From: Fragilariopsis cylindrus CCMP1102
Lineage: Eukaryota > Bacillariophyta > Bacillariophyceae > Bacillariales > Bacillariaceae
Length of the DNA: 42,269 bases
Direction of reading: 5' to 3'
NCBI GenBank assembly: GCA_900095095.1
Contig: FMBT01000167.1
Coordinates: 1 to 42,269 of the forward strand
The notes beneath the pieces are model-generated. The model was not told the origin of the DNA. It was given only the letters and a program-made list of their open reading frames with translations, and made no database searches. Shown piece by piece: positions 20,747 through 31,357 of this stretch. Within the stretch, counting starts at the first letter, position 1, and every line of letters starts with the position of its first letter. Both the position numbers and the translations under genes were made by a program.

Positions 20747-20801
20747 TCTTATTAATCAATCAATCAATCGATCGATCGATCAATCGATCAATCAATCGAT
20801 C
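20747..20801. repeat. AATC/GATC tetranucleotide repeat next to start codon
   Basis: Interspersed AATC and GATC tetranucleotides run directly into the ATG at 20802, so the repeat forms the last ~50 nt of the leader. Confidence 0.9.
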
Positions 20802-23800
20802 ATGTTCCGAAAAATGAAGAATAGACTGGGTGGCGCTAGCGCCACCACCGATCAAGTCTCAGAAGAGACGAAAGAGGAGGAACAAAACAACAATCAAAAC
20901 AAGAAGGTACTGGCAAAACAACACGACGACGAAGAAGAAAAATCGTCGAAGAAGAACCTAATTCGAAGTTGAAAAGAAGGAAAAGCCGACCAGTATCATC
21001 AGTCGAAGAGAAGATATTAGGAAAGAATTAGCGAAACAGGAGAGTCCTGAACTAGTAGTAGAAAAGTAGAAGTGAACAAATAGTCCCAATGGCGAACCCA
21101 TCATCTGAATAGTAGTAGCAGCAACCGGTAGTACCGATACTAACGAAGACAAACCTAAGAAAAAGAAAACAAAAAAACCTAAGTCGTCGTCTGATCTCAT
21201 GGGAACTAAGCGAAATAAATTAAAAAGGTCAAAATCGACGAAAGATCCTGTCAAGAAAAAACCAGCTAGTTCACGGACGTTATCATCCCCAAGACCAGCT
21301 AGTTCACGGATGTTATCATCCAATGTCGTTGCTCCAGACGTAGAAACAACAATAGGCGATGAGACCAAGACCAACGCTGCTCCTGCTAAACTTCTCAAAA
21401 GGAGAAAGAGCAGTAAAAAGATGACCAGTACGGAGAATAAAGAGGGAACTTCTCCCACGGCTAAATCATCATCGAAGAAAAAGAAAGCGGCAGCTGCTGT
21501 GGTAGAGAATGGTGCTACCGATACTACTGGCGAAGAGGTCACTGATACGGAGAATAAAGAGGTAACTGCTACTGCTGCCGCTGCTAAGTCATCATCGAAG
21601 AAAAAGAAAGCGGCAGCTGCTGTGGAAGAGAATGGTGCTATCAATACTACTGGCGAAGAGGTCACTGATACGGAGAATAAAGAGGTAACTTCTACTGCTG
21701 CCGCTGCTAAGTCACCTAAGTCACCATCGAAGAAAAAGAAAGCGGCGATTACAGCCGCCGCTATTGCTATCATCGGAGAGGGTGGTGGTGCTACCGATAC
21801 TAGTACTGGCGAAGATGCCACTGAACATGTGGAGGATACGTCGAGGAAAAGAAAAAATCCAAGAAAAAATCCAAGCATCCTTCTCATTCGAAGAAGGAAT
21901 CAGACGAGGTCGCCGGAGAGGAGGACAATACCAAATCGCCCAAGAAGAATAAGAAAAAGAAGACGAAGGAGAAAAAAGAAAAAGACCAAGACGATTAATG
22001 ACGACATCAATCACTCTCCGTCTGAAGAATTAACGACCGTACCCGAACACACAGAAAGTTCTGAGTTGTCTGTTAACAATGATGGCGACAACGAAGAAGT
22101 AGAAGTAGAAAAGAAGCCGGAACAGCGCTCGACTTGAATGAGAATGAAGTCGTGACGGAGAAGTGACAGCGCCACCCTCATCCGAAGAAGTTCCGATCGT
22201 CAAGTCAGATATGACGACGTTGGAAGAACTCCAGAGATGACCGTATCTCCTGATGTCGCTGATGGAGAAGTCGATCCTTCAGTTGAAAAGGAAATTGCGA
22301 TTACCGGTGACGAAGTAGACGCATCAGTACTGTCAGGTACGGTCGAAGTAATGGAAGAAAAGTCAAAACCGAAACTGAAGCTGCAGTAGCCATCGATGAA
22401 GCCGTCGAATCGGTACCATCAAGTACGGTCGAAATAGTGGAAGAAGAGGTCAAAACCGAAACTGAAATTACAGTAGCCATCGATGAAGCCGTCGTATCGA
22501 TACCATCAAGTACGGTCGAAGTAGTGGAAGAAGAAGTCAAAACCGAAACTGAAACTACAGTAGCCATCGATGAAGCCGTCGAATCGTTACCATCAGGAAC
22601 GGTCGAAGTAATGGAAGAAGAGGTCAAAACTGATATGATAGTCACAGCCGTCGAGGATGAAGATGTCGTTGAGTCTGGAGATACGGAAGAAACTGAAACA
22701 ACAGTAGCCATTGATGAAGTCGTCAAATCGGTACTATCAGGTATGGTTGAAGTAATGATAGAAGAGGTCAAAACCGATATGATAGTCACAGCCGTCGAGT
22801 CGGGAGATATTGAAGAAACTGAAACTACAGTAGCTATTGATGAAGTCGTCAAATTGGTACCATCAGGTACGGTCGAAGTAATGGAAGAAGATGTCAAGAC
22901 TACAATGATAGTCACAGCCGTCAAGGATGAGGATATTGTTGAGTCGAAAGGTATGGAGGAAACTGAAACGACCCAAAAAGCCGAGATGTTAGTAGAAACG
23001 ACGGCCGAAAAGTCGCAGGAGGAAAATGCGATGCTGGTTTCATCTTCGTATGAAGAACCTATCGTAGTGACAGGTGAAGAGTTGACAACAACAAAGCCCA
23101 TCGAGCCGTCGGCTAGTGTGGACGCAACGGATCAGAATCTACCAGATGGTGATGATGAAGAAGAAGAAGGAAAGGAAGAAACAATCACAGAGACAGCTCG
23201 CGATGAAGAAGATTTAGAACCGGAAAGTGCACTAGCAGGAGAATCACCCGTAGAAAATGAATCAAAGAATGAGGTACCAGACAATACAGCAATCAATGTA
23301 ATAGAATCTGTTGTCGTAAATAATGATCCAATAGCTAACGAAGAGGAAACGGGCCATTCTTCCACAGAGATAACTAAAAATGATACTGGAGATAAAGCAC
23401 CCGTGCTGGATTGTTTTCTAACTTCCGTTCGCGTTTGAGCTCACCATTTAACATAATCACAGTAACACTGCTCCGGCAGAAGCTGAAGATGCAACTAGCG
23501 CTCCATGAAGCAAGATGGAGGATGTTCCACCTAAAAAGAAAGATTGGAAATGGTAGATCCAGAAGCGACGAATGAAACAAAAGGTGACGGCGAGGATGTA
23601 ACTGTAGAAACGGATACAGAAGGTGACAACAAGACGAGATCGATGCCCTGCAAAAAAACCATATTGTTGAAGAATCTGGTAGTGTTCCAGGGAATTGGAG
23701 TATATGGTAAAAGAGTATAAGGTATTGTCAAAGGAAAATTCGGAGTTACGTAAACGTGTGACAGAGCTCGATGATGACCAAAAGAAATATTTGCAAGATC

Positions 23801-24090
23801 ACTCAATAGAATGTGAAAAGCTACAGAATATAGCCACCAAAGCTTTGGCGACCTTGAAGGAAGAACAGTTATCAAGGAGTATCTCTGCTGAAGCTGTTAT
23901 TGAACTGGAAAAGGACTGTATTGAACTGGAAAAGATCATGATGGAAAAGAATGAATGTATAGCCAAGCTGCAAAAAGAACTCGAATGTTGTAAAGAAGAA
24001 GAAATTCAAAAGTTAGATAGAATTTCGGATTCATTTGAAGAAATAGCATATTCAACGACCCCCGACTCAAAAGAAGATGCTACGGAATAG
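20802..24090 (+). CDS. Lys/Glu-rich repeat protein with C-terminal coiled coil, frame-disrupted
   Basis: No known family recognised. The piece starting MFRKMKNRLGGASATTD at 20802 is followed by charged low-complexity sequence. Between 21466 and 21745 a ~40-residue unit (SSSKKKKAAAAV, then ENGATDTTGEEVTDTENKEV) recurs about three times. From about 22300 to 22970 acidic units built on VKTETETTVAIDEAV and SGTVEVMEEE repeat, with starts at about 22386, 22473 and 22560 (87-bp period) and then 22713 and 22830. The last part (23695-24090) is a heptad coiled coil. Coding bias persists throughout, but the frame changes at least ten times (for example about 20960, 21850, 21995, 22140, 22200, 22360, 23425, 23545, 23640 and 23690). 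This is either a decayed gene or a poorly resolved repeat region. Treating it as one gene is an inference from composition and order; it might be more than one. Confidence 0.5.
21466..21745 (+). repeat. ~120-bp coding tandem repeat (SSSKKKKAAAAV unit)
   Basis: Near-identical blocks containing TCATCATCGAAGAAAAAGAA begin near 21466 and 21588. A diverged copy sits near 21720, and each block carries the ACTGGCGAAGAGGTCACTGA stretch. They encode alternating Lys/Ala-rich and Thr/Glu-rich segments. Confidence 0.85.
22300..22970 (+). repeat. Acidic coding repeat array (87-bp units, some enlarged)
   Basis: The GTAGCCATCGATGAAGCCGT block recurs at about 22386, 22473 and 22560, then as diverged versions at about 22713 and 22830. 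The first two intervals are 87 bp (29 residues). The later ones are 153 and 117 bp because an extra TDMIVTAVE module is inserted. Confidence 0.85.
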
Positions 24091-24555
24091 AAAGTTTTTA
24101 TTATATGTAGTTTGAAAAAGAAATTCGCAATGGATAACAACTTCTTTTTGTATGAATGATAAAATTAATTATATGTATCGATATGATATAGCTCAAACAA
24201 ATTTCGATTCTCTTGCAACAAAACATATATATAGTATGTTGGACTTACTACGTACTGCGCATCTTTCCTGAAGGATGAAAAAACGACAAGCGATATGATG
24301 GATCACAGCTGTAACAAGCTCTTTTCGTCTTATCTTCACACAAACAGTAAAATACGTGCGCCCCCAAAGATTTCGACATGTGAGCCCTAGTAATGAAGTA
24401 GGAGAGTTAGTGTAAATTATGAAAAGCAAATCAAACAAAATTTTATTTTATGTTTCTAGTAGAGTGTAGATATAAATAATACTATATATATAATTTTTGT
24501 ATATTTATATTGTATATTGTATATGCCGTGCAAAAGATAGATACTGTATCAGAAT
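24091..24555. other. Convergent intergenic, AT-rich
   Basis: 465 bp between two 3' ends. It has a TATATA-rich stretch at about 24470-24525. No gene or RNA was recognised. Confidence 0.5.
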
Positions 24556-25841
24556 TTAAAATGAGTTATGGGTATGATGGTCATCGTCTTCCTCAGAATC
24601 AGTATCTTCTTCCGTATTATAATCCAATTCTTTTATTGAACCTAAGGTAGCCAAACTCGTACATGATTTAAACTTTTTCACAGATGCAGAATTATGATTG
24701 TTAATTGTGTGCTGTTTAGATGATGATAATGATGATGTTGGTTGCTGCTGTTGATGTTGTTGTCGTCATTAATATTGTTGTTATTATTGATACTATCTAA
24801 AACACTCTTGAAGCAAGTTGGTAGATTATAATCTGTATCATTCGTTGTTGGCTCCCACAAAAAGTTTTTCAGACATTCACTACCTTCGGGTGGTACAATT
24901 ACCATAACAATTTTCAACCATCGTTCCATAACAGGTACGTATGATGTGACCATAGCATGTAACATAGTAAATCCTCTCCCAACAAAGCCGTGTGTATCAT
25001 CATCATCACCACCACGATCTTCATCGCCATGATGATGATGGCCTGTTAAAGGTGGTATTTCAGGAATTTGAACAACATTGCTGTTTGAAATTGTTGATTT
25101 TGGATCACAGAAAGTAGGAGCAATATTTCCGTTTCCGCTACTATCGTATCGATGTAAATGCAGTGACGTCGTCGTTGGCGGTGAATGTGACGACGATAGT
25201 CCACGTCCTTCCTGTGTCAACCATTGCCTTCGATGTTTCATTTCACGTATCAAATCATCTCGTAGTTGCATTATACATTGCATAGTTCTTTTGGCAGTAT
25301 ACTTCCGTCCGTTAAAGGATATGGATAGTTCAAATTCAATCGCTTCATTTTGAGGACTTTTGTTTTTGTTTTTGCTATTTGAGTTGGTGTTGATTGTATT
25401 GCTATTATTATTGTTGCTGCTGATATTGTTGTCTCCAAATCCAGTTGTTGAATTAGTGGTTGAGCGGTCCCAAACTCTCCGACGTAAGGTTTTTCCTATT
25501 TGATTTGCGGTATTATTTATACGTATTTGTCCTCCTCCCGTTACGTATTGTATCCATCGAACAGGGTCTATCTTCGCCTCTTTCACGGCAATAGCAGCAG
25601 AATTTAAGAGAAGACAACCAATAGAATCTTGATTATAATCATGATGCAATGGCATATTCATACTCGTACTATTCGATTGGTGTGTTTGTTGAGTATTGCT
25701 ATCATTCGAGGTCGAAGTCGAGCACGACTCTGACGACTCGGATTGCTCCTTCTTCTTTCCTTCTTCCGTATCAGTACTTGAACAACCAGTCATTAGGCTG
25801 TCAATTGGAGGGAACAATCCTGGTAATGCGTAGGCTGACAT
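24556..25841 (-). CDS. PX-like domain protein with Asn/His-rich linkers
   Basis: Probably a phosphoinositide-binding PX-like protein. The frame opens with MSAYALPGLFPPIDSLM at 25841. Ser/Asn-rich sequence follows, then a possible PX core: EFELSISFNGRKYTAKRTMQCIMQLRDDLIREMKHRR resembles the strand-Arg-Arg-Tyr-helix part of PX domains. After a His/Asp-rich insert, YVPVMERWLKIVMVIVPPEGSECLKNFLWEP matches the closing helix of PX domains. Near 24745-24760 the frame changes as if one base were missing. Reading on gives an acidic C-terminus (KELDYNTEEDTDSEEDDDHH) with a stop at 24556-24558, which looks more natural than the Asn/His run ending at 24678. The PX assignment is by pattern only. No intron is seen. 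Confidence 0.65.
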
Positions 25842-27909
25842 TGTTATGTTAGTACTTGTAAGGTAGTTGTGATGTGATTTTAAGTGATTTGACTTTAGTG
25901 TGATGTGTGTGTGATTTATTACGAATCAATCGAAATCACTGTTCTTGTTTATTTTGGAAGATTCACTTTTTCAATTCTGATTCATATTAAGATTGAGTGA
26001 TAGATAGAGTGATAGAGAGAGAGAGAGAAAGAACCGATCAAGGTCATGTGAATGCCTAGTTAGAAATCAATCAAGTCGTGAAAGTACTGGTATTGGAATG
26101 GAGAATTTCTAAATAATGCATAGAATCTTTTCTGAAAACTGTTACAAGATGAGTGTCGTGTCAAATAAGAACACTAACTTCACACGGTAATGAGGTGATT
26201 ACCGTTCCCATTTTAAAGATGTCATCGGCCGATTAGTATTTTTTTCCTCGTTCGCCGTTTTTTCTTTTCTCGTTACGTTACAATCACTGTTACACACAAA
26301 AATTCAAAATGTGGCGAACCCAATTTTTCTTTGATTTTTTACCTACCGTTATGCGTTACTAAAAAAAGAAGAAAAATGACGAGAAAATAACGACAATGGC
26401 ACTAGCAAGCAAGCGATTGATCGATGAAATGATGTGGTATTCGGTGTTATCGTTCGGTTGTGTTCTTGTTCGAAGCAAATAATCTAAGCAACAACACTTC
26501 TTTATTTTGATTGATTTGTGGAACTTGAAATACCTTCAGATCTTGATATTCTCCTTCCAAACGGATAACCGGAGGGGATGATGCACGTAGTTTCTAGCGA
26601 GGTGATGATTTTGATTTTGTGAGACTGGGTTGTCATACGTACTGTAGAAAAAGATGGGAGTTGGTTGGTTGGCACGACGGCTATATAAATGCCGTGTACT
26701 ATAAATTAGCGAATTAAAAATTCGAATGAAATGTACGTGGCGACGTATGCGCGACCAAATCTACTTACATGCATATTGACAACATTTGAAAATTGCTCGT
26801 GATGATCTAATCTCACAAAGAAAATCCCATCATCACTTTTTTTTTACACAAGCAAGAATTCGTTCCGCATGCGGGGATCAAATCCATTCTTAAAACCAAC
26901 ATTCCTTGTTACATGAAATTGGAACTCCATGTCAATATCTTTTAATTGTGTTGTATTAATGGAGATGGTGGAGTGACGATGAATATAATGGAAAAGCCAG
27001 TCGAATCAGTTTTTCATGTTATTACTCTTACTGCGCCCAATCGAAATGTGATGATACGTGTAGCGTGTTACTACTGCCAGTCTATAAGGAAGAGGTATTA
27101 TGCTAATAAGATGTTTTTCTTGTTGGATATAATCTTAATTTAATTATCACGTTCTTGTGTCCATCTTCCACTCGTCATCCCAAAAGCATGATAATCGGCC
27201 CTGCTGAGCACCAGCTTTGTTCTTGGATATTAAAATCTTATAGTCTAACTGTCATATTGGACAATATTACTTGTACATTCTACTGCTAGTGTCGAACTGT
27301 ACCATTATTGTATATAGACTATAGATTAGTATTTTTTTAAAATATGATCAAGGATATATGTGACTAGGTCAATCCTGGTGCTTGGTAGAAGTAGTGCAAA
27401 TTTTGATGACAACAACAAAAAGGTATAAATTCATAGTAAACCTCAATGAGTGCTGAAAGAACAGAGTGATTTGGTGAAGAATGATAAACAAGATTTATGA
27501 TGCTACTGTTCAGTGTTTTTTCGGTTGAAAAATCATAAACATTTTAGATTTGCTAAAGAGACCAAGGCAATACATTCACTAGCTAGGTATGTTGTTTTCC
27601 TGTTGAGAGGAATAGTTCTTTGTCGTTTTTATTTTGACCCCCTCCAGGAAGTTTTTCGTTGAGTTCTTGCCTGTATTGAATAGTAACTCTATTTTCGAAT
27701 TTCTCGAAAGAGTTTTGCTCATGAATCATACATTCTACTTGGTAGGTTACTACTCTGCCTGCTTACCTTTCTGATGCGGTATCTGGGTATAAAAGGAATT
27801 ATCATTTCAATTCAAAACTTGTATGTATAAATAAAGGAAGTTTTTATCAATTACGATGAAGACCAAAACATATATTATTATAAAATACTGTATATTACAA
27901 CTAAATACT
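25842..27909. other. 2.1-kb intergenic, no gene recognised
   Basis: The largest gene-free stretch. It contains a (GA)n run at about 26013-26032 and poly-T/poly-A runs, with only short open frames. The one at 26946-27143 (65 residues) shows no recognisable motif and was not called. The part next to 25841 is the promoter of the PX-like gene. Confidence 0.5.
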
Positions 27910-29339
27910 CTACATTCCGATGTGGTGTGATTTAAGGTACCGAACGATGTGATTGGCCTGAGTGAATCCCGTTACAATCAATACAGTTAATTGAATGATA
28001 GGCCAATATTTGGAGGCTCGATTCATAGATATAGATTGTTCGTGAAAGAGAGCCTCTTGTTCTTTGTTATAATCGGCATTGTTCAAACATGCCTTTACAC
28101 GGTTCTGCAGCGTTTGTAAGTCCCGTTCAAGTCTTGACATTTTGGTAGTGATGTCTTTATGTTCTAGATGATCAGGATCTTTTGTTTTTGCCTGTTCTTG
28201 TTGTTTCCGTGAAACTCTATCGTCGTCATCATTATCGTCTAAACCGTTGTCGTATTCTTGGTCGGACGCTACATCTAAAATTCGTATATAAAACCTTGCT
28301 GGTTTTCTCGTACTTGCTAAAATTGACTGGACACAAATTTCTACCATTCCCCTTCCTCTCCTGTTAAGTATTCAATTCTTCCGTTGCGATCAGACAATTC
28401 TTCACGAACGCGTCCACTTCCCGACGTAACAAGTTTGCCTGTAGCGTCATAGCCCGACCGTTGTTTATTGTTCGATGTACCGGCAATCGATCCACCTTTT
28501 TGAGATACTGTTACAGACTAATATTCCGGAAAAGCAATCCATACAAAGTCACGAAAACAAATCCATACAAAGTCACGAAAACAAATACCACACACACACA
28601 CGTATCATACATATACATATTAAGATATAGAGAGAAAAATTCAATGAGATGATGAAGAGAAGGAAGAAAGGAAGAAAGAAATTGAAGATATATAAACTTA
28701 CCGTGTCTCGTAATTTTTTGGACTTTATCCGTTCTAACGTTCCTTCATGCGCTTGTTCCATTGCGAATCCATACCATCACTGTCTAGTTTTTCTTCTTCT
28801 TCTCTTCCATCATCAGGTTCGTTTCTTTTAGTCGCGGCAGCCAAGCCATCATCTGGAGTCTGTAAATCTATATACCAGAATCGTTTGGATTGAAATGATA
28901 TAAATAAGCCATGCATCCGATATATCAAAGAAAGAAGAAAAACACGAGCGTTTATTGTGAGTTCAGTTCATAATTTGTAATGCGATGCAATTTTTATGGA
29001 ATGTAAAACGTATCGATGGGTTTTTTTTCTTTTTCCAAAGGGACGGAATGCACAAAACTATTCAACACAGCACACCCAAAAAAATAATGTTATATGCATA
29101 ACATTCATCCGAATTCGATCAACTATTCAATAATAAATATATAATTTGTTGAAGCTGCTTGCTTACCGGGTGCATCATATTCGATTGTAATGGTTTGTCC
29201 ATGTGGTGCAATCACTGAGAAGCATTTAGATCGAGTACTTGAAAGTATCATATAAGGAAGTCCGTAAACGCCAATTACCCCGTTATATAAATATACCACA
29301 GGTACACGACGCAAATCGTTCAAATCGTCGAAGAATCAT
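27910..29339 (-). CDS. p24/TMED (emp24/gp25L) cargo receptor, three exons
   Basis: Type I membrane protein of COPII/COPI vesicles that sorts cargo between ER and Golgi. Exon 1 runs from an ATG at 29339 to 29167 and holds the signal region plus KCFSVIAPHGQTITIEYDAPG, the start of a GOLD domain. Exon 2 is about 28859-28702 and exon 3 about 28507-27910. The introns begin GTAAG and end AG (307 and 194 nt). Exon 3 has GEMVEICVQSI, the end of GOLD, then the coiled-coil stalk RLERDLQTLQNRVKACLNNADYNKEQEALFHEQSISMNR. The transmembrane helix and tail follow (YWPIIQLTVLIVTGFTQANHIVRYLKSHH). Likely one-base losses occur near 29285-29295 in the signal region, near 28745-28755 in exon 2 and near 28348 in exon 3. 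The GOLD domain has an acidic/Lys insert (DDGREEEEKLDSDG) not usual for p24 proteins, and DDNDDDD lies in exon 3. Confidence 0.82.
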
Positions 29340-29836
29340 AATAATTAATAATAATAATAATTAATAATTCACCCCACAGCTAAGACCCAGTACCAGTCTG
29401 AACTTAATTCTTGTCTATTAACTATTTTACCGATCCACTAAATCGAGTAATAAAATGATGAGCGTATTGATGAGCAGTACAGTTTCCCTATCTTGATTTT
29501 AATTTTGTTTCAGACCAATGCTTGTAACTGTTACAATAATCTTGATTGTAATAGCGATGAATAACACCTCTCTCGATATTGAAGTTTTATCGTTTGCTCG
29601 TTGTTGTGACCCTTATTCATGGAAAAAGTGTATGAACCCTAATTGACTAATAAACCAAATGAGCGCAGTAGGATTTTCACACAGACACAAACAGCCCAAG
29701 AAGAGAGGCAGGATCTGGTAGAAATCAACGTGACGATCTTTAGATTCTAATATTTTACTTAACGAAATCGTCTGAAAAAGAACTTCCAGACATTATTTCA
29801 ACTCCTGCCTATCAGTTTTCGAGAAATTTACCAACA
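29340..29836. promoter_or_regulatory. Divergent promoter interval, TMED / BTB
   Basis: 497 bp between divergent starts. An imperfect (AAT)n microsatellite lies at 29338-29368, directly upstream of the TMED start codon. No specific factor site was identified. Confidence 0.35.
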
Positions 29837-30971
29837 ATGATACGAAGTAGCAAGTAGCAAGAAGCGTAAGCCGGAAGAAGAGCATGAGGTGGGCGACAAT
29901 GAAGAAGAACGCAAACGCAACAGTTTAAGATGCGATGACGCCAATATAAAGGTTATTGTTGGGGGAGAGCTCCAACCAACGAAGAAGGTGTTCTGGCATT
30001 ACAGTCAAGTCTTGGCATCCCAAAGCCGGTACGTGGATGCGTTGCTATCCGCACCTCTAGCAGCAGCTGCTGCTGCCTCAAAGAAAACTGAAACTGACGA
30101 AGAAAGCAAGGCAGCTAATTTTACAGAAATCACATTCCCAGACATCTCTCCATCTCAATGGGAAAGAATGATGAAATTCTTAACGGACCCAGTGGCTGCA
30201 CGGGACATGAACAAAAAGGACGCGATTGAATTAATTATCCTGTACGATAAATATGATTTCACCCAGGGTATTGGACTGTGTGATAAAGTTTTATCTTCAA
30301 TTTTTTACAAAGATTCGGAAGAATTCAAAGAACATATGAATGACCTTGATCTATTGGACCGATGTATTGATGTCGTTGTATTAAGTCACGAGAAAAATCT
30401 AAAGGAAACTATGAAAAATGCGAAATATTGGTTGTGTGATATTTTAGTTGATGGTTATGAATCAGAATTAGTGATCCTAACTGTAGATCACGTACGAAAA
30501 CTAGTCCCTGTGATAGACAGTTACAAAGATGATACTGAGCAATATACCTTGCAAAGCGCTATCGAAGAACGTTTGGGTAAGAAAAGTATAGATGTACTTA
30601 GTCCCATGTTCCCAGACTTTTTTGTTGCTCAGATTCAACTTATTGCTGCTCGGGTTACCACTCTCAAGCTGGTCAACGAAATTACGATTGAAAATAGTTG
30701 GGGTAATATACCAGGAGATTACAGTCCCGAAATGGATGGAGATTTCGGAATTGATGGAACTTGTATTTACTATAAAAAATGTACAGCACCTGCAAGGGGT
30801 TTCGTTTGGTTGAAGAAGAACCAAGTAGGTGACTGGACTATCAGCGAAAATTTACATCCGTTGTTCATATGCAAAGGTAGTCGATGTGCAACTCTACCTC
30901 CAAAGACAGGGTGGGAGAGCCGATGGTTTAACCGTTACAAGGATGCTTCCAGTAATTTCATATTATCATAA
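29837..30971 (+). CDS. BTB/POZ domain protein with a 7-bp duplication after the start
   Basis: BTB/POZ proteins form dimers and often serve as Cullin-3 ligase adaptors or scaffolds; the partner is unknown here. The domain starts at ANIKVIVGGELQPTKKVFWHYSQVLASQSRYVDALLS, the canonical BTB opening. It continues through EITFPDISPSQWERMMKFLTDP and DAIELIILYDKYDFTQGIGLCDKVL. The C-terminal ~170 residues are a helical region then GWESRWFNRYKDASSNFILS, which I do not recognise. The long frame has no ATG upstream of the domain. The ATG at 29837 (CAACAATGA) is out of frame because AGTAGCA is tandemly duplicated at 29846-29852 and 29853-29859. With a single copy the start joins the long frame through a basic KKRKPEEE stretch (possible nuclear signal), giving 375 residues. 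Confidence 0.85.
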
Positions 30972-31357
30972 GAGCGGTTCAGTAAGAACAGAAATCGACA
31001 TCTAAAGTTGCTGCCACGACAGTACGATGTACATCAGTAGCTGCTATATATTAGTACACATAGTATTCAGTGTTCGATAGAGCTAATAACGAATAAAATT
31101 AATAGTACAGTCATAGTTTATATACTGTAGTCCTATGATAGCAAGCTATACGCTAGTACGTTAGACATATTAGATAATATTAAATAAAATATCATTTTTA
31201 TTTACTATTTCTTAGGTTATGATTATGTTATAAGTTATCAGGTATTTGAGATCGAACATAGTTTGTCTCTAAAAAGAATCTTTACTGGTATTCAAAATAA
31301 ATATGTATGAAATAATTGCTTGTATAAAATCTTATTATCATGCATTTAGTCGTCGTA
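30972..31357. other. Convergent intergenic, nothing recognised
   Basis: 386 bp of AT-rich sequence between the BTB gene and the LetA-like gene's stop. No feature was seen beyond probable 3' UTRs. Confidence 0.45.

Larger units (their letters stand above)
19014..20801. other. 1.8-kb intergenic with inverted-repeat element and G-rich tract
   Basis: No open frame here is credible as a gene. It holds the long inverted repeat at 19369-19904, the G-rich tract at 20029-20055, a short CG-alternating run near 20238-20250, and the tetranucleotide repeat abutting the next start codon. The first ~100 bp must include the transporter promoter. Confidence 0.55.

Noticed and set aside
20958-21887. 309-residue open frame on the minus strand (Ser/Ala/Val/Phe-rich)
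   Set aside because: It is the antisense shadow of the Lys/Glu repeat array. Repeats with no stops in one frame easily leave the opposite frame open, and its composition mirrors the plus-strand codons.
22301-23101. 266-residue minus-strand frame rich in Ser/Thr/Val
   Set aside because: Antisense shadow of the acidic 87-bp repeat array; no independent motif.
26870-26890. GGGGATCAAATCC, like a tRNA T-arm
   Set aside because: The stem does not pair and no acceptor, D-arm or anticodon arm can be placed upstream.
26946-27143. 65-residue frame in the largest intergenic region
   Set aside because: No motif or family resemblance, and a frame this short is expected by chance in 2 kb.
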